A stretch of 64,000 bases of DNA from Monoplex corrugatus (GCA_030674185.1 JAPXFY010000023.1:15854686-15918685), one strand, 5' to 3'; positions 20,575 to 35,314 are shown, counted from the first letter of the stretch. Numbers and translations: made by a program. The notes: a model not told the origin generated them from the sequence alone.

Positions 20575-23500
20575 AGTATACATTACAACAGTGTGCAATT
20601 CTAATTGTATACAGGATTGATTAGACAGAACACATTACAACAGTGTACAATTCTATTTGTATACAGGACTGATTAGACAGAACACATTACAACAGTGTAC
20701 AATTCTATTTGTATACAGGACTGATTAGACAGAACACATTACAACAGTATACAATTCTAACTGTATACAGGACTGATTAGACAGAACACATTACAACAGT
20801 GTACAATTCTAACTGTATACAGGACTGATTAGACAGAACACATTACAACAGTGTACAATTCTATTTGTATACAGGACTGATTAGACAGAACACATTACAA
20901 AGTGTACAATTCTAACTGTACATCATACAGACTACACAGAACAACATTATAACAGTGTACAATTCTAACTGTACACTAGACAGATTACACAGAACACATT
21001 ACAACAGTGTACAATTCTAACTGTACACCAGACAGATTACACAGAACTACATTACAACAGTGTACAATTCTAACGGTACTATCATACAGATTACACAGAA
21101 CACATTACAACATTCTAACTGTACATCATACAGATTACACAGAACACATTACAACAGTGTACAATTCTAACTGTACATCATACAGATTACACAGAACACA
21201 TTACAACAGTGTACAATTCTAACTGTACACCAGATTACACAGAACACATTACAACAGTGTACAATTCTAACTGTACACCAGACAGATTACACAGAACACA
21301 CTACAACAGTGTACAATTCTACCTGTACATCATACAGATTGACCAGAACAATTACAACAGTGTACAATTCTAACTGTACATCATACAGATTACACAGAAC
21401 AATTACAACAGTGTACAATTCTAACTGCACATCATACAGATTACACAGAACACATTACAACAGTGTACAATTCTAACTGTACATCATACAGATTACACAG
21501 AACACATTACAACAGTGTACAATTCTAACTGTACATCACACAGATTACACAGAACACATTACAACAGTGTACAATTCTAACTGTACATCATACAGATTAC
21601 ACAGAACACATTACAACAGTGTACAATTCTAACTGTACATCACACAGATTGACCAGAACACATTACAACAGTGTACAATTCTAACTGTACATCATACAGA
21701 TTACACAGAACACATTACAACAGTGTACAATTCTAACTGTACATCATACAGATTACACAGAACACATTACAACAGTGTACAATTCTAACTGTACATCATA
21801 CAGATTACACAGAACACATTACAACAGTGTACAATTCTAACTGTACATCATACAGATTACACAGAACACATTACAACAGTGTACAATTCTAACTGTACAT
21901 CATACAGATTACACAGAACACATTACAACAGTGTACAATTCTAACTGTACATCAACAGATACCAGAACCATTACAACAGTGTACAATTCTAACTGTACAT
22001 CATACAGATTACACAGAACACATTACAACAGTGTACAATTCTAACTGTACATCATACAGATTACCAGAACACATTACAACAGTGTACAATTCTAACTGTA
22101 CATCATACAGATTACACAGAACACATTACAACATGTACAATTCTAACTGTACATCATACAGATTACACAGAACACATTACAACAGTGTACAATTCTAACT
22201 GTACATCATACAGATTACACAGAACACATTACAACAGTGTACAATTCTAACTGTACATCATACAGATTACACAGAACACATTACAACAGTGTACAATTCT
22301 AACTGTACATCATACAGATTACACAGAACACATTACAACAGTGTCAATTCAACTTAAACATCATAAGAACATTACACAGAACACATAACAGTGTACAATT
22401 CTAACTGACATCATACAGATTACACAGAACACATTACAACAGTGTACAATTCTAACTGTACATACACAGATTACACAGAACACATTACAACAGTGTACAA
22501 TTCTAACTGTACACCAACAGATTAAACAGAACACATTACAACAGTGTACAATTCTAACTGTACACAACAGATTACAAGAACACATTACAACAGTGTACAA
22601 TTCTAACTGTACCAACAGATTACACAGAACACATTACAACAGTGTACAATTCTAACTGTACATCATACAGATTACACAGAACAATTACACAGTGTACAAT
22701 TCTAACTGTACATCATACAGATTACACAGAACACATTACAACAGTGTACAATTCTAACTGTACACAACAGATTACACAGAACACATTACAACAGTGTACA
22801 ATTCTAACTGTACATCATACAGATTAACAGAACACATTACAACAGTGTACAATTCTAACTGTACATCATACAGATTACACAGAACACATTACAACAGTGT
22901 ACAATTCTAACTGTACATCATACAGATTACACAGAACACATACAACAGTGTACAATTCTAACTGTACACCATACAATTACACAGAACACATTACAACAGT
23001 GTACAATTCTAACTGTACATCATACAGATTACACAGAACACATTACAACAGTGTACAATTCTAACTGTACATATACAGATTAACAGAACAATAAACGTGT
23101 ACAATTCTAACTGTACACATACAGATTACACAGAACACATTACAACAGTACAATTCTAACTGTAATCATACAGTTAAACACATTACAACAGTGTACAATT
23201 CTAACTGTACATCATACAGATTACACAGAACACATTAAACATGTACAATTCTAACTGTACATCATACAGATTACACAGAACACATTACAACAGTGTACAA
23301 TTCTAACTGTACACAACAGATTACAGAACACATTACAACAGTGTACAATTCTAACTGTACATCATACAGATTACACAGAACACATTACAACAGTGTACAA
23401 TTCTAACTGTACATCAACAGATTACCAGAACAATTACAACAGTGTACAATTCTAACTGTACACCATACAGATTACACAGAACAATTACAACGTGTACAAT

Positions 23501-26500
23501 TCTAACTGACATCATACAGATTACACAGAACACATTACAACAGTGTACAATTCTAACTGTACACACACAGATTACCAGAAACATTACAACAGTGTACAAT
23601 TCTAACTGTACACCAACAGATAACAGAACACATTACAACATGTACATTCAACTGTACACATACAGATTACAAGAACACATTAAACAGTGTACAATTCTAA
23701 CTGTACACAACAGATTACACAGAACACATTACACAGTGTACAATTCTAACTGTACATCATACAGATTACAGAAACATTACAACAGTGTACAATTCTAACT
23801 GTACATCATACAGATTACACAGAACACATTACAACAGTGTACAATTCTAACGACACCAGACAGATTACACGAACACATTACACAGTGTACATTCTAACTG
23901 TACACAACAGATTACACAGAACAATTACAACAGTGTACAATTCTAACTGTACATCATACAGATTACACAGAACACATTACAACAGTGTCAATTCTAACTG
24001 TACACCAACAGATTAACAGAACAATACAACAGTGTCAATTCTAACTGTACACATACAATTACAAGAACACATTACAACAGTGTACATTCTAACTGTACAT
24101 CATACAGATTACACAGAACACATTACAACAGTGTACAATTCTAACTTACATCATACAGATTACACAGAACACATTAAACTGTACAATTCTAACTGTACAT
24201 CATACAGATTACAAGAACACATTACAACAGTGTACAATTCTAACTGTAATCATACAGATTACAAGAACACATTACAACAGTGTACAATTCTAACTGTACA
24301 TCATACAGATTACACAGAACACATTACAACAGTGTACAATTCTAACTGTACACATACAGATTAAACAGAACACTTACAAGTTACAATTCTAACTGTACAT
24401 CATACAGATTACACAGAACACATTACAACAGTGTACAATTCTAACTGTACATCATACAGATTACACAGAACACATTACAACAGTGTACAATTCTAACGTA
24501 CATCATACAGATTACACAGAACACATTACAACATTCAACTGTACATCATACAGATTACACAGAACACATTACAACAGTGTACATTCTACTGTACATATAC
24601 AGATTACACAGAACACATTACAACAGTGTACAATTCTAACTGTACACCAGATTACACAGAACACATTACAACAGTGTACAATTCTAACTGTACACAGCAG
24701 ATTAACAGAACACATACAACAGTGTACAATTCTACCTGTACACATACAGATTACCAGAACAATTACAACAGTGTACAATTCTAACTGTACATCATACAGA
24801 TTACACAGAACAATTACAACAGTGTACAATTCTAACTGTACATCATACAGATTACACAGAACACTTACAACAGTGTACAATTCTAACTGTACATCATACA
24901 GATTACACAGAACACATTACAACAGTGTACAATTCTAACTGTACATCATACAGATTACACAGAACACATTACAACAGTGTACAATTCTAACTGTACATCA
25001 CAAGATTACACAGAACATTACAACAGTGTACAATTCTAACTGTACATCATACAGATTACACAGACACATTACAACAGTGTACAATTCTAACTGTACATCA
25101 CACAGATTACCAGAACACATTACAACAGTGTACAATTCTAACTGTACATCTACAGATTACACAGAACACATTACAACAGTGTACAATTCTAACTGTACAT
25201 CATACAGATTACACAGAACACATTACAACAGTGTACAATTCTAACTGTAATCACAGATTACCAGAACACATTAAACAGTGTACAATTCTAACGTACATCA
25301 TACAGATTACACAGAACACCTTACAACAGTGTACAATTCTAACTGTACATCATACAGATTACACAGAACACATTAAACAGTGTACAATTCTAACTGTACA
25401 TCATACAGATACACAGAACACATTATAACAGTGTACAATTCTAACTGTACAATACAGATTACACAGAACACATTAACAGTGTACAATTCTAACTGTACAC
25501 ATACAGATACACAGAACACATTAAACAGTGTACAATTCTAACTGTACACTACAGATTACACAGAACATATTACAAGTGTACAATTCTAACTGACATCATA
25601 CAGATTACACAGAACACATTACAACAGTGTACAATTCTAACTGTACATCAACAGATTACACAGAACACATTACAACAGTGTACAATTCTAACTGTACACC
25701 AGACAGATTAAACAGAACACATTACAACAGTGTAAATTCTAAATGTACACCATACAGATTACATAGAACACATTACAACAGTGTACAATTCTAACTTACA
25801 TCAACAGATTACACAGAACACATTACAACAGTGTACAATTCTAACTGTAATAGATTACAGACACTACAACAGTGTAAATTCAATGTACATACGACCGACC
25901 TACAACAGGACATTCCTGCTCTACAGATAACAGAACTCACAGTACATTAGTACACAGATCCAAACACATGTAATAACGACTCATACAGATTAACAGAAAC
26001 ATTACGTACTTACGTAACTACAGATTACACAACCATTACAGTGACAATTCTAACGAACTACACAGACCTTACACTGTAATTCTAACGTAATAACAGTTAA
26101 CAAACTTACACATGTACATCAAGTAAATAACGACACATACAAGGACATTAACGTTATACAGATTACACAACACATAACGTGTACAATTCTAATGACCATA
26201 CGATACACAGACACTTAAACATGTCAATTCTATACATCAAGTTAAACAATAACAGTTACATTAGTACACCGATAACAGAATAAAGTGACAATTAATGACA
26301 TACAGATAAGAAATTACAAGTGTACAATCAGTACACAGATACACAGAACTCAAAGTCAATTCACTGTACACCAAGATACAACACTACAACAGGTACATTT
26401 AATGTACTCAGTTAACAGAACATTACACAGTGTACAATTTAACTGACACATACAGATACACAGAACAATTACAGTACATTCTAATGTACCTACGATACAG

Positions 26501-28373
26501 AACACATTCACATGTACATTCTACTGTACACATACAGATTAACAAACCATAACAGTGTCATTCTAACTGTACATCACGATTACACGAACACATTACAACG
26601 TGTACAATTCTAACTGTACACATAAGATTAACAGAACTAATAGTACAATTCTAATGTACTCTACAGATACACGAACACATTACAACAGTGTACAATTCAA
26701 TGTAATTACAGATAAGAACACATACACAGTGTACATTTAACGTATTACGATACACAGAAACATTACAACATTCAATGTACACACAGATTAACAGAAACTT
26801 CAACGTGTACATTCTAACTGTATCATACAGATTACACGAACACATTACAACGTGTACAATTTAACTGTACACAATACACAACACATTACAACATGACAAT
26901 TCAACATATACAGATAACAATAACAATTACAAGACAATATAATACAATCTACACACATACAGAACACAAAACATTTACATTACTTTAACACATAACAGAT
27001 ACAAGAACATACAATGTAATTAACATCATACAGATTACACAGAACACTTACAACAGTGTACAATTAATTACATACCAAACACAAACTTACAATAACATTC
27101 TAACGTACACAGAAACAGAACACATAACAGTTACAATTCTAATTACACATACAATTCAAAACATTACACAGTAACATTAACACATTACAGAACACATACA
27201 ATTAAACACTTACATCTACATTAACAACAATTACAAGTACAACAGAACATTAAAATAACAATTACAACATACAATTAATGACACATTACAAAACAAACAA
27301 CACTTAAATCAATTACAAACATAAACAGACAACATACATTCAAATTACAACATAAAAATACAATAAATTCTAACGTACACATAAGATTAACAGAACAATT
27401 ACAAGTGTACAATTCAACTGTCACAAAAACAAAACATAAAATTAAATTTATAATACAGTTACACAGAACACATTACAACATTAAATTAACTGTACATCAA
27501 TAGACACATACAATACAATTCAACTTCATTACAATAACAGAACACATACAAAGTGTAAATTACTACAAACAAGACATTACACAAACAATTAACAATTACA
27601 ATTCAATTAACAACAATTAACAAACAAACAACAAAAACTGACAATTAACTAGTGTAAATCAATACCATTACACATCACATGACAATCAAAAAGATTACAA
27701 CAAGTGTACAATTCTAACTTACACAACAGATTACACAGAAACATAAACAGTGTACATTTACTGTACTCATAATTAACAGAAACAAAACATGACAATCAAT
27801 TCAATACAATTACACAGAAACATTTAACAGTACATCTAACTACAAACATTACAACAGACAATAAACTGTACAATTCTAATGTACACAACAGAACATACAA
27901 CAATTACAAATTACAACACATTCACTAAACAGTTAAACAAATACAACATACAATTCTAACTTACACAACAGATTACACAAACACATTAAAGTACAATTCT
28001 AACTTACACATACAGATTACACAGACACATTACAAAGGTACAATTCAACACTAACAGATTACACAGAACACATTACAATGTACAATTCTAACTGTACATC
28101 ATAAATAACACAATTACAATATACATTCTAACTGTAATCAAAATACAAGAACCATTACAACATAATATTTACTACATCAACAGATTCACAGAAACACATT
28201 ACAACATTAATTATTACACATACAGATTACACAGAACACATTACAACAGTGTACAATTCTAACTGTACATCATACAGATTACACAGAACACATTACAACA
28301 GTGTACAATTGTAACTGCATACCGAACAGATTACACAGAACACATTATAATCGTGTACAATCCTAACTGTATA
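20575..28373. repeat. 52-bp satellite array, 7.8 kb
   Basis: The consensus unit is ACAGATTACACAGAACACAT, then TACAACAGTGTACAATTC, then TAACTGTACATCAT. The left 300 bp are a variant with TATACAGGACTGATTAGAC. Units are near perfect to about 22,300, then accumulate single-base losses, and are barely recognisable at 25,900-28,100 before clean units return at about 28,200. Weak descendants reappear beyond the insertion, at 29,738-29,890. Short ORFs here (NSNCTSYRLHRTHYN type) are repeat translations. Confidence 0.96.
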
Positions 28374-28379
28374 TTAGTA

Positions 28380-29731
28380 CATGGGTGCAACTCCTGAAAA
28401 AGAAAAAACCTGAAAGGCAGGGGTCCAAGGGCCGGCCGCCCAGCGGGGTACAGGAGCAGAGCCCTTGTCGGGGGGTCAGGGGGGCGTTGCCCCCCTGAAG
28501 CTGAAAGAAAATTAGCCTTTTTATGATGATTTGGGGGGTCTCTCCTTTAATCTGAGCATGAACAAATGAACAGAAAAATTGACATATTTCTGACTTACAT
28601 GGTAACAGAATAGCAGTGTTACCACCAGTATTAACCATGATAGATTACTAGTTAATCATGAAAGAAAAATCTAGAAGAAGCAACAGCTGAATAATTCTGT
28701 CAAAGTCAGTCTTAAGAATACAGAAACCAGTCCAGTCAATATCACTCTTTGCTCCAATCCTCCTTCACAGTTTATCTGCCAAACAGTATCCTTGTGTTTA
28801 TAACACAGGTCCAAACTGACCATAACACAGTATCTGACAATCCTCTAAGTGATGAGGAGACAGAAATCATTTGAAGATTAGCTCTAGTCATTCATAAGGT
28901 GTTTCCAGGCCAACATGAGTGTAGCCTTTTTCATAAAATCAACATCAGTAACAGTTCAGACACATTATTGTTTAAAAAAAGTGGAAGATGGTTAAATGTC
29001 CATTCTAGATTTCTTCAGAAACTAATGTCTTGTGATGACTTCATGGCAGCTCTTTTGCCACCTTTTGGCACTGTGCAGATGCTGGAACTGGGTTGTGCAG
29101 AAGTGGCCTGTGCAGAAATAGCATGAAAACGTAACTAACCATCACATTTTCCTTGTGGCTGGGATGATCGGCATGTTCCTTTAGTTTTTTCTTTCCACTC
29201 GTGCCGTAGGCTACTTGATTTGCTTAGAGCAAACTGTGCAGAAACATGTTCCTGGTAAGTCAAGTTTCCAACACCACTCTCCGTACTCTTTGTCCTGCTC
29301 GTCTTTCTGCTTCAGCCACTCCTACCTCCACTTGTTTTTCACCCCTTCCTCCACCTTCGCAAGACGCGAAAAATCTGCTTCCGTGAGATAATGCATACTC
29401 AAACGTCGAACGAAAAGTCGCCTGCTAATTCCGGTCACGTGCTTCGGATCTTCTGTACCTCCAACACAGGAGAGCTCCAATCACTTTGCTTACGAACACT
29501 CCGAGCGGAAGCGGAGTTGCTCACTGTATCGAAGGATTTTAATCGGCTTTTTTTCCCCAATCGCTTTGCTTACGAATACTCCGAGCAGAAGCGGAGTTGC
29601 TCACTGTATCGAAGGATTTTAATCGGCTTTTTTTTTTTTTCCCTTGTCAAATTTTCAAAAACCGGATCTGTCCGCTCGATCGTTTTTCAAAAACCGGATT
29701 CCGGTCTGTAGCCGGAGGAGTTGCACCCATG
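28380..29731 (-). mobile_element. Unclassified TIR DNA transposon in the satellite
   Basis: CATGGGTGCAACTCCT at 28,380-28,395 is perfectly repeated in inverse at 29,716-29,731. The flanks carry a direct TTAGTA duplication (28,374-28,379 and 29,732-29,737), and satellite-like sequence resumes outside. The interior is unique in the window, including a GC-rich 3' zone (28,430-28,500) and a broken zinc-finger ORF on the minus strand. It also contains an 80-bp tandem duplication at about 29,476-29,640. TIR start CA and a duplication of about 6 bp do not let me assign a superfamily. Confidence 0.75.
29120..29395 (-). pseudogene. Transposase-like N-terminal zinc finger, frameshifted
   Basis: From ATG at about 29,395 the minus strand reads MHYLTEADFSRLAKVEEGVK, a stop, EWLKQKDEQDKEYGEWCWKL and PGTCFCTVCSKQIK. 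After a one-base shift, AYGTSGKKKLKEHADHPSHK continues. The order C-x2-C then H-x4/5-H resembles BED-like or related C2H2 fingers found at the N-terminus of DNA-transposon proteins. There are one stop and one frameshift, and no catalytic domain follows before the element ends. The finger is the only recognised domain. Confidence 0.6.
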
Positions 29732-29894
29732 TTAGTACACGACAAGTGTACAATCACGATTATCAGTACATTTTACACCAATGCGCACACCTAAGTCATC
29801 ATTAGTACATATCAGTGCAGTAAACAAAAATCCTAATTGTATATCAGTACACATTACAAATGTACAGCCTTACTTGTATATGGGTTGTTCTCTG

Positions 29895-29897
<3 letters not shown>

Positions 29898-29991
<94 letters not shown>

Positions 29992-30016
29992 CACACACAC
30001 ACACACACACACACAA
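29898..30016. repeat. CA / CT / CA compound microsatellite
   Basis: A long (CA)n tract is followed by (CT)n and a second (CA)n. ORFs through it on the plus strand are artefacts. From 30,017 to 31,260 the sequence is AT-rich and I find nothing identifiable. Confidence 0.95.
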
Positions 30017-31267
30017 GGTCAGAGAGGCAGACAGAATTACACCACCTATGTTCCCCACTCCTTTCCTCTCACTGCTTCCTTTACTTACAAACCACAAACA
30101 TCAAGAGAAAACATCAATTACAAACACACTGGCCACTTCTGTACACATGCACTTACATGTGATTTTCAGGCTCATTATCTCAAGTACCCTACTGTTTAAA
30201 TTTTTTTCCAACAGGTTTAATTTTCCCAAGTCTCCTTTAGTCACTATGTGAGCGAGTTGCAACATCATGATAATTTTAAATTCTTTTTAACACATACACA
30301 CTATGCATGCACATACAAACAGATGACCCACAAAACACAAACTTTGTTGGCAACTTGTTAGCAGTATTTTATGTCTGCTCTTTACATTTTCTTTGTCTGT
30401 ACATTGGACCATTTGTAAAGGGCTTTTCCCCCCTTCAATTTTTCCCCCTGCAACTTTTGAAAAGCATTAATACCATTAGCTGCGCACATTTTAACATCCA
30501 AGAAATAACTTCCAACAACTTGCGTCTTATTTACTTGTTATTTGGTCAGAAAATATTATGATCCGGTCCATGCAAGTAACATTTAATTTTGAGAACAACT
30601 GCGTGATCAATATGGGCTTCATTTCGTTATTCTCTTGAATTTATGTATACAGACAATGTCATCTTCTAGAAGTTAATACTATGAATCTTTTTCACTAAAT
30701 TTGAAGTATATTGGCCAACTGATTCATAAGTTATGTTTTTGTAGGGGGCCTAAAACAACCTTCTGCATCAAAAATTTTGGCAATTTTTTTCCTTATTCTT
30801 TGGCAGCATTGTCTTAAAAATTCCCAATATATCTGTCCTAAAAAATCTAGATAGTCTTCACATATAGAAGACATCATATGTGAAATTTCAAGAGATGTGA
30901 ATGAAAAATATTGATTTTTACCATTCCATTTTTGATTACTGTATTTTCTAAACCATGTACTAGACTGTTCTGCACCTGTATTGCAAGGTCTTTATATATT
31001 ATTAGTCAAAACAGGAATGGGAGATTCATGGTGTGTACCTTGCTATATGTAACAAGATGAATGGCTGAAATGGGTCTATGTTTGATATTGCTTACAGATT
31101 CACACAAATGTTCACTTTCAAAATATACTTTCAAAACTAACCAAGATAAACTTTTAACTTTTTCCATAATTTCTTCTGAGTAGATCTTTCAAACTGTATC
31201 AAAACATAACATAAATTCCATTATAACATTTGACTGCTGTCATCTATCCATGGTCTTGGAGGTGTCT

Positions 31268-31304
31268 GCCCCCCCCCCCCTCTCTCTCTCTCTCTTACAA
31301 ACAC

Positions 31305-31344
<40 letters not shown>

Positions 31345-31355
31345 CACACACACAC

Positions 31356-31396
<41 letters not shown>
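31268..31396. repeat. Poly-C / CT / CA microsatellite next to an exon donor
   Basis: A C-run, (CT)n and an interrupted (CA)n tract end about 18 bases from the 5' splice site of the exon at 31,414-31,600. On the gene strand it is (TG)n just inside the intron. Confidence 0.93.
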
Positions 31397-31397
<1 letters not shown>

Positions 31398-31413
31398 AAA
31401 TGAATATACGTAC

Positions 31414-31600
31414 AGTCCCTGTAAAACGTCTTCAGCTCACTCTTCAGTCTTTGATTCGATGTAGCCAAATTTGTGTACTCCATCTTGCCAATATGTAGAC
31501 GTTTAGTCAAATTCTCGATGTTTCTTTCATGCGAGGTCAGCTCTTCCTGGCAATTCTTCAGCTCTTCCTCCAGTTCCTCCTTCTCTTTCTTCACCTCCAT
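31414..31600 (-). CDS. Coiled-coil gene, exon (62 codons plus 1 base)
   Basis: The minus-strand acceptor GTGTTGACAG is followed by MEVKKEKEELEEELKNCQEE, then SHERNIENLTKRL and NQRLKSELKTFYRD. Heptad-like Leu/Glu/Lys spacing runs the whole length. I chose the donor ACT|GTACGT because its phase 1 fits the next exon exactly; GTAC|GTATAT six bases later is the alternative but gives the wrong phase. The exon begins in phase 0. ATG as first codon is probably internal, since upstream exons are in phase. Confidence 0.78.
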
Positions 31601-31667
31601 CTGTCAACACAGCCCCAAAACACCCGACTTTCTTGTATGAAAAAGGGTGACAGTAAAACTACAATAC

Positions 31668-31750
31668 TACAACAACAATACTTTATTTGTATAGCGCAAA
31701 ATCTTGATAAAATCAAATCTAAGTGCTAAAACAGACACACACGCACGCAC

Positions 31751-31811
<61 letters not shown>

Positions 31812-31861
31812 TGGGGAGAAAGAATAAAAGCAATGGAAAATTATAGAGAGCATATTATCAA
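31668..31861 (-). mobile_element. 3' end of the CR1/L2-like LINE
   Basis: The minus-strand order is ATAATATGCTCTCTATAATT, a CCCCATTTGTG block, an internal (TG)n tract, then AGCACTTAGATTTGATTTTA and a TTGTTGT tail. The same order ends the longer copies at 52,093 and 53,718, so this is a 5'-truncated copy (about 190 bp). It lies about 70 bases upstream of the exon at 31,414-31,600. From 31,862 to 32,290 I see only an A/C-rich stretch with a poly-C run. Confidence 0.82.
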
Positions 31862-32292
31862 GCTTAAGTCTGGCATTTGCCTAGTAGATGCGGTGTAGAG
31901 TATATAGACTTGTCAGAACGCAGCATCGCCTCGATGAGAACTGAAACTGATGGGACCTCTACATACATAACAGTACAATTTATTCCCCTTCATAAGTGGC
32001 AAGACAATTCTACAGCCAACCCCCCCCCCCCTCCCCCCCCCCCACTTTTCCAAAAAGTCACCACTTCCAATATCGAACCAAAAGCAACACTGAGAAGACC
32101 CTTTTCCCTGATTCAATACCAGACTTGCTACAAAATGACTGCAGGTCCACTGAGAAACCGGCACATCATTACCAAGTTTGACCCAAATGATTCTAAGCAT
32201 TAAACATGATGATGTGGAGCCGTTACTCCTTGAAGTCCTGGGTGAATTTTGTGTACAGATGTTGACATATAGTGCTACGATTATCTGGCGCA

Positions 32293-32943
32293 AGCTGAGG
32301 GGTACACAGAAAACAAAGAGGTCTTCAGGATGCAAGCAATAGCAATATAACTGTCATAGGGGTACACAGAAAACAAAGAGGTCTTCAGGATGCAAGCAAT
32401 AGCAATATAACTGTCATAGGGGTACACAGAAAACAAAGAGGTCTTCAGGATGCAAGCAATAGCAATATAACTGTCATAGGGGTACACAGAAAAAAGAGGT
32501 CTTCAGGATGCAAGCAATAGCAATATAACTGTCATAGGGGTACACAGAAAACAAAGAGGTCTTCAGGATGCAAGCAATAGCAATATAAACTGTCATAGGG
32601 GTACACAGAAAACAAAGAGGTCTTCAGGATGCAAGCAATAGCAATATAACTGTCATAGGGGTACACAGAAAACAAGGTCTTCAGGATGCAATGCATTAGC
32701 ATATAACTTGTCATAGGGGTACACAGAAACAAAGAGGTCTTCGGATGCAAGCATAGCAATATAAATGTCATAGGGTACACGAAAAAAAGAGGTCTTCATG
32801 ATGCAAGCATAGCAATATAACTGTCACAGAGTACAAGAAACAAGAGGTCTTCAGGATGCAAGCAATAGCAATATAACTGTCATAGGGTACACAGAAAACA
32901 AAGAGATCTTCAGGATGCAAGCAATAGCAATATAACTGTCAAA
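32293..32943. repeat. 60-bp minisatellite, about 11 units
   Basis: Units contain GCAAGCAATAGCAATATAAC and GGGGTACACAGAAAACAAAG. The first four are near identical and the 60-bp length keeps a minus-strand frame open (PYDSYIAIACILKTSLFSVY). Units after 32,650 carry many single-base losses. Confidence 0.95.
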
Positions 32944-33089
32944 TGCCCATGCAACTATGAATATCTCTTACTATTCTTTTTCTCTTCTTCTTCATCTTCT
33001 TATATGGATTTCCATCTCAACCAATTTACAGAAAGTGATTTCCATCTACAGATGAACAACTTTAACTCTTGCACGATCAGATTGAGGTT

Positions 33090-35300
33090 TCACAACAGGC
33101 CAATGGAAAACAAAGGCCAGCCTTCACTACACATTGAGCTTACCACAACAGGCCCATGGAAAACAAAGGCCAGCCTTCACTACACATTGAGCTTACCACA
33201 ACAGGCCCATGGAAACAACAAAGGCCAGCCTTCACTACACATTGAAGCTTACCACAACAGGCCCATGGAAACAACAAAGGCCAGCCTTCACTACACATTA
33301 AGCTTACCACAACAGGCCCATGGAAACAACAAAGGCCAGCCTTCACTACACATTGAGCTTACCACAACAGGCCCATGGAAACAAAGGCCAGCCTTCACTA
33401 CACATTGAGCTTACCACAACAGGCCCATGGAAACAACAAAGGCCAGCCTTCACTACACATTGAGCTTACCACAACAGGCCCATGGAAACAACAAAGGCCA
33501 GCCTTCACTACACATTGAGCTTACCACAACAGGCCCATGGAAAACAAAGGCCAGCCTTCACTACACATTGAGCTTACCACAACAGGCCCATGGAAACAAC
33601 AAAGGCCAGCCTTCACTACACATTAAGCTTTTCACACAGGCCCATGGAAACAACAAAGGCCAGCCTTCACTACACATTAAGCTTTACACCACAGGCCCAT
33701 GGAAACAACAAAGGCCAGCCTTCACTACACATTAAGCTTTTCACACAGGCCCATGGAAACAACAAAGGCCAGCCTTCACTACACATTGAGCTTACCACAA
33801 CGGCCCATGGAAACAACAAAGGCCAACCTTCACTACACATTAAGCTTACCACAACAGGCCCATGGAAACAAAGGCCAGCCTTCACTATACATTGAGCTTA
33901 CCACAACAGGCCCATAGAAACAAAGGCCAGCCTTCACTACACACTGAGCTTACCACAACAGGCCCATGGAAACAACAAAGGCCAGCCTTCACTACACATT
34001 GAACTTACCACAACAGGCCCATGGAAACAACAAAGGCCAGCCTTCACTACACATGAGCTTACCACAACAGGCCCATGGAAACAACAAAGGCCAGCCTTCA
34101 CTACACATTGAACTTACCACAACAGGCCCATGGAAACAACAAAGGCCAGCCTTCACTACACATTGAGCTTACCACAACAGGCCCATGGACACAACAAAGG
34201 CCAGCCTTCACTACACATTAAGCTTACCACAACAGGCCCATGGAAACAAAGGCCAGCCTTCACTACACATTGAGCTTTCCACAACAGGCCCATGGACACA
34301 ACAAAGGCCAGCCTTCACTACACATTGAGCTTACCACAACAGGCCATGGAAACAACAAAGGCCAGCCTTCACTACACATTGAACTTACCACAACAGGCCA
34401 TGGAAACAACAAAGGCCAGCCTTCACTACACATGAGCTTACCACAACAGGCCCATGGAAACAAAGGCCACCCTTCACTACACATTGAACTTACCACAACA
34501 GGCCCATGGAAACAACAAAGGCCAGCCTTCATTACACATTAAGCTTACCACAACAGGCCCATGGAAACAACAAAGGCCAGCCTTCACTACACACTGAGCT
34601 TACCACAACAGGCCCATGGAAACAACAAAGGCCAGCCTTCATACACATTGAGCTTACACAACAGGCCCATGGAAACAACAAAGGCCAGCCTTCACTACAC
34701 ATTGAACTTACCACAACAGGCCCATGGAAACAACAAAGGCCAGCCTTCACTACACACTGAGCTTACCACAACAGGCCCATGGAAACAACAAAGGCCAGCC
34801 TTCACTACACATTAAGCTTACCACAACAGGCCCATGGAAACAAAGGCCAGCCTTCACTACACATTAAGCTTACCACAACAGGCCCATGGAAACAAAGGCC
34901 AGCCTTCACTACACATTAAGCTTTCCACAACAGGCCCATGGAAACAACAAAGGCCAGCCTTCACTACACATTAAGCTTTCCACAACAGGCCCATGGAAAC
35001 AACAAAGGCCAGCCTTCACTACACATTAGCTTACCACAACAGGCCCATGGAAACAACAAAGGCCAGCCTTCACTACAAATTGAGCTTTCCACAACAGGCC
35101 CATGGAAACAACAAAGGCAGCCTTCACTACACACTGAGCTTACCACAACAGGCCCATGGAAACAACAAAGGCCAGCCTTCACTACACATTGAACTTTCCA
35201 CAACAGGCCCATGGAAACAACAAAGGCCAGCCTTCACTACACACTGAGCTTACCACAACAGGCCCATGGAAACAACAAAGGCCTGCCTTCACTACAGTAC
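33090..35300. repeat. 55-bp minisatellite, about 40 units
   Basis: Units carry GGCCAGCCTTCACTACACAT and ACAGGCCCATGGAAACAAC, in 55-bp and 52-bp forms that differ by one AAC. Each unit has a CCATGG and usually an AAGCTT or GAGCTT. ORFs such as HGNNKGQPSLHIELTTTGPW are translations of the unit. The right end abuts dispersed repeat copy C. Confidence 0.96.
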
Positions 35301-35314
35301 TAAGACTCTATTGA

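Noticed and set aside
28363..28638. Minus-strand ORF with a Pro/Gly-rich LTPRQGLCSCTPLGG segment
   Set aside because: It straddles the transposon border and a GC-rich non-coding end; no domain was recognised.
33004..35247. Repeat protein HGNNKGQPSLHIELTTTGPW
   Set aside because: It shifts frame with 52/55-bp unit variants and is open on both strands; it is a minisatellite.
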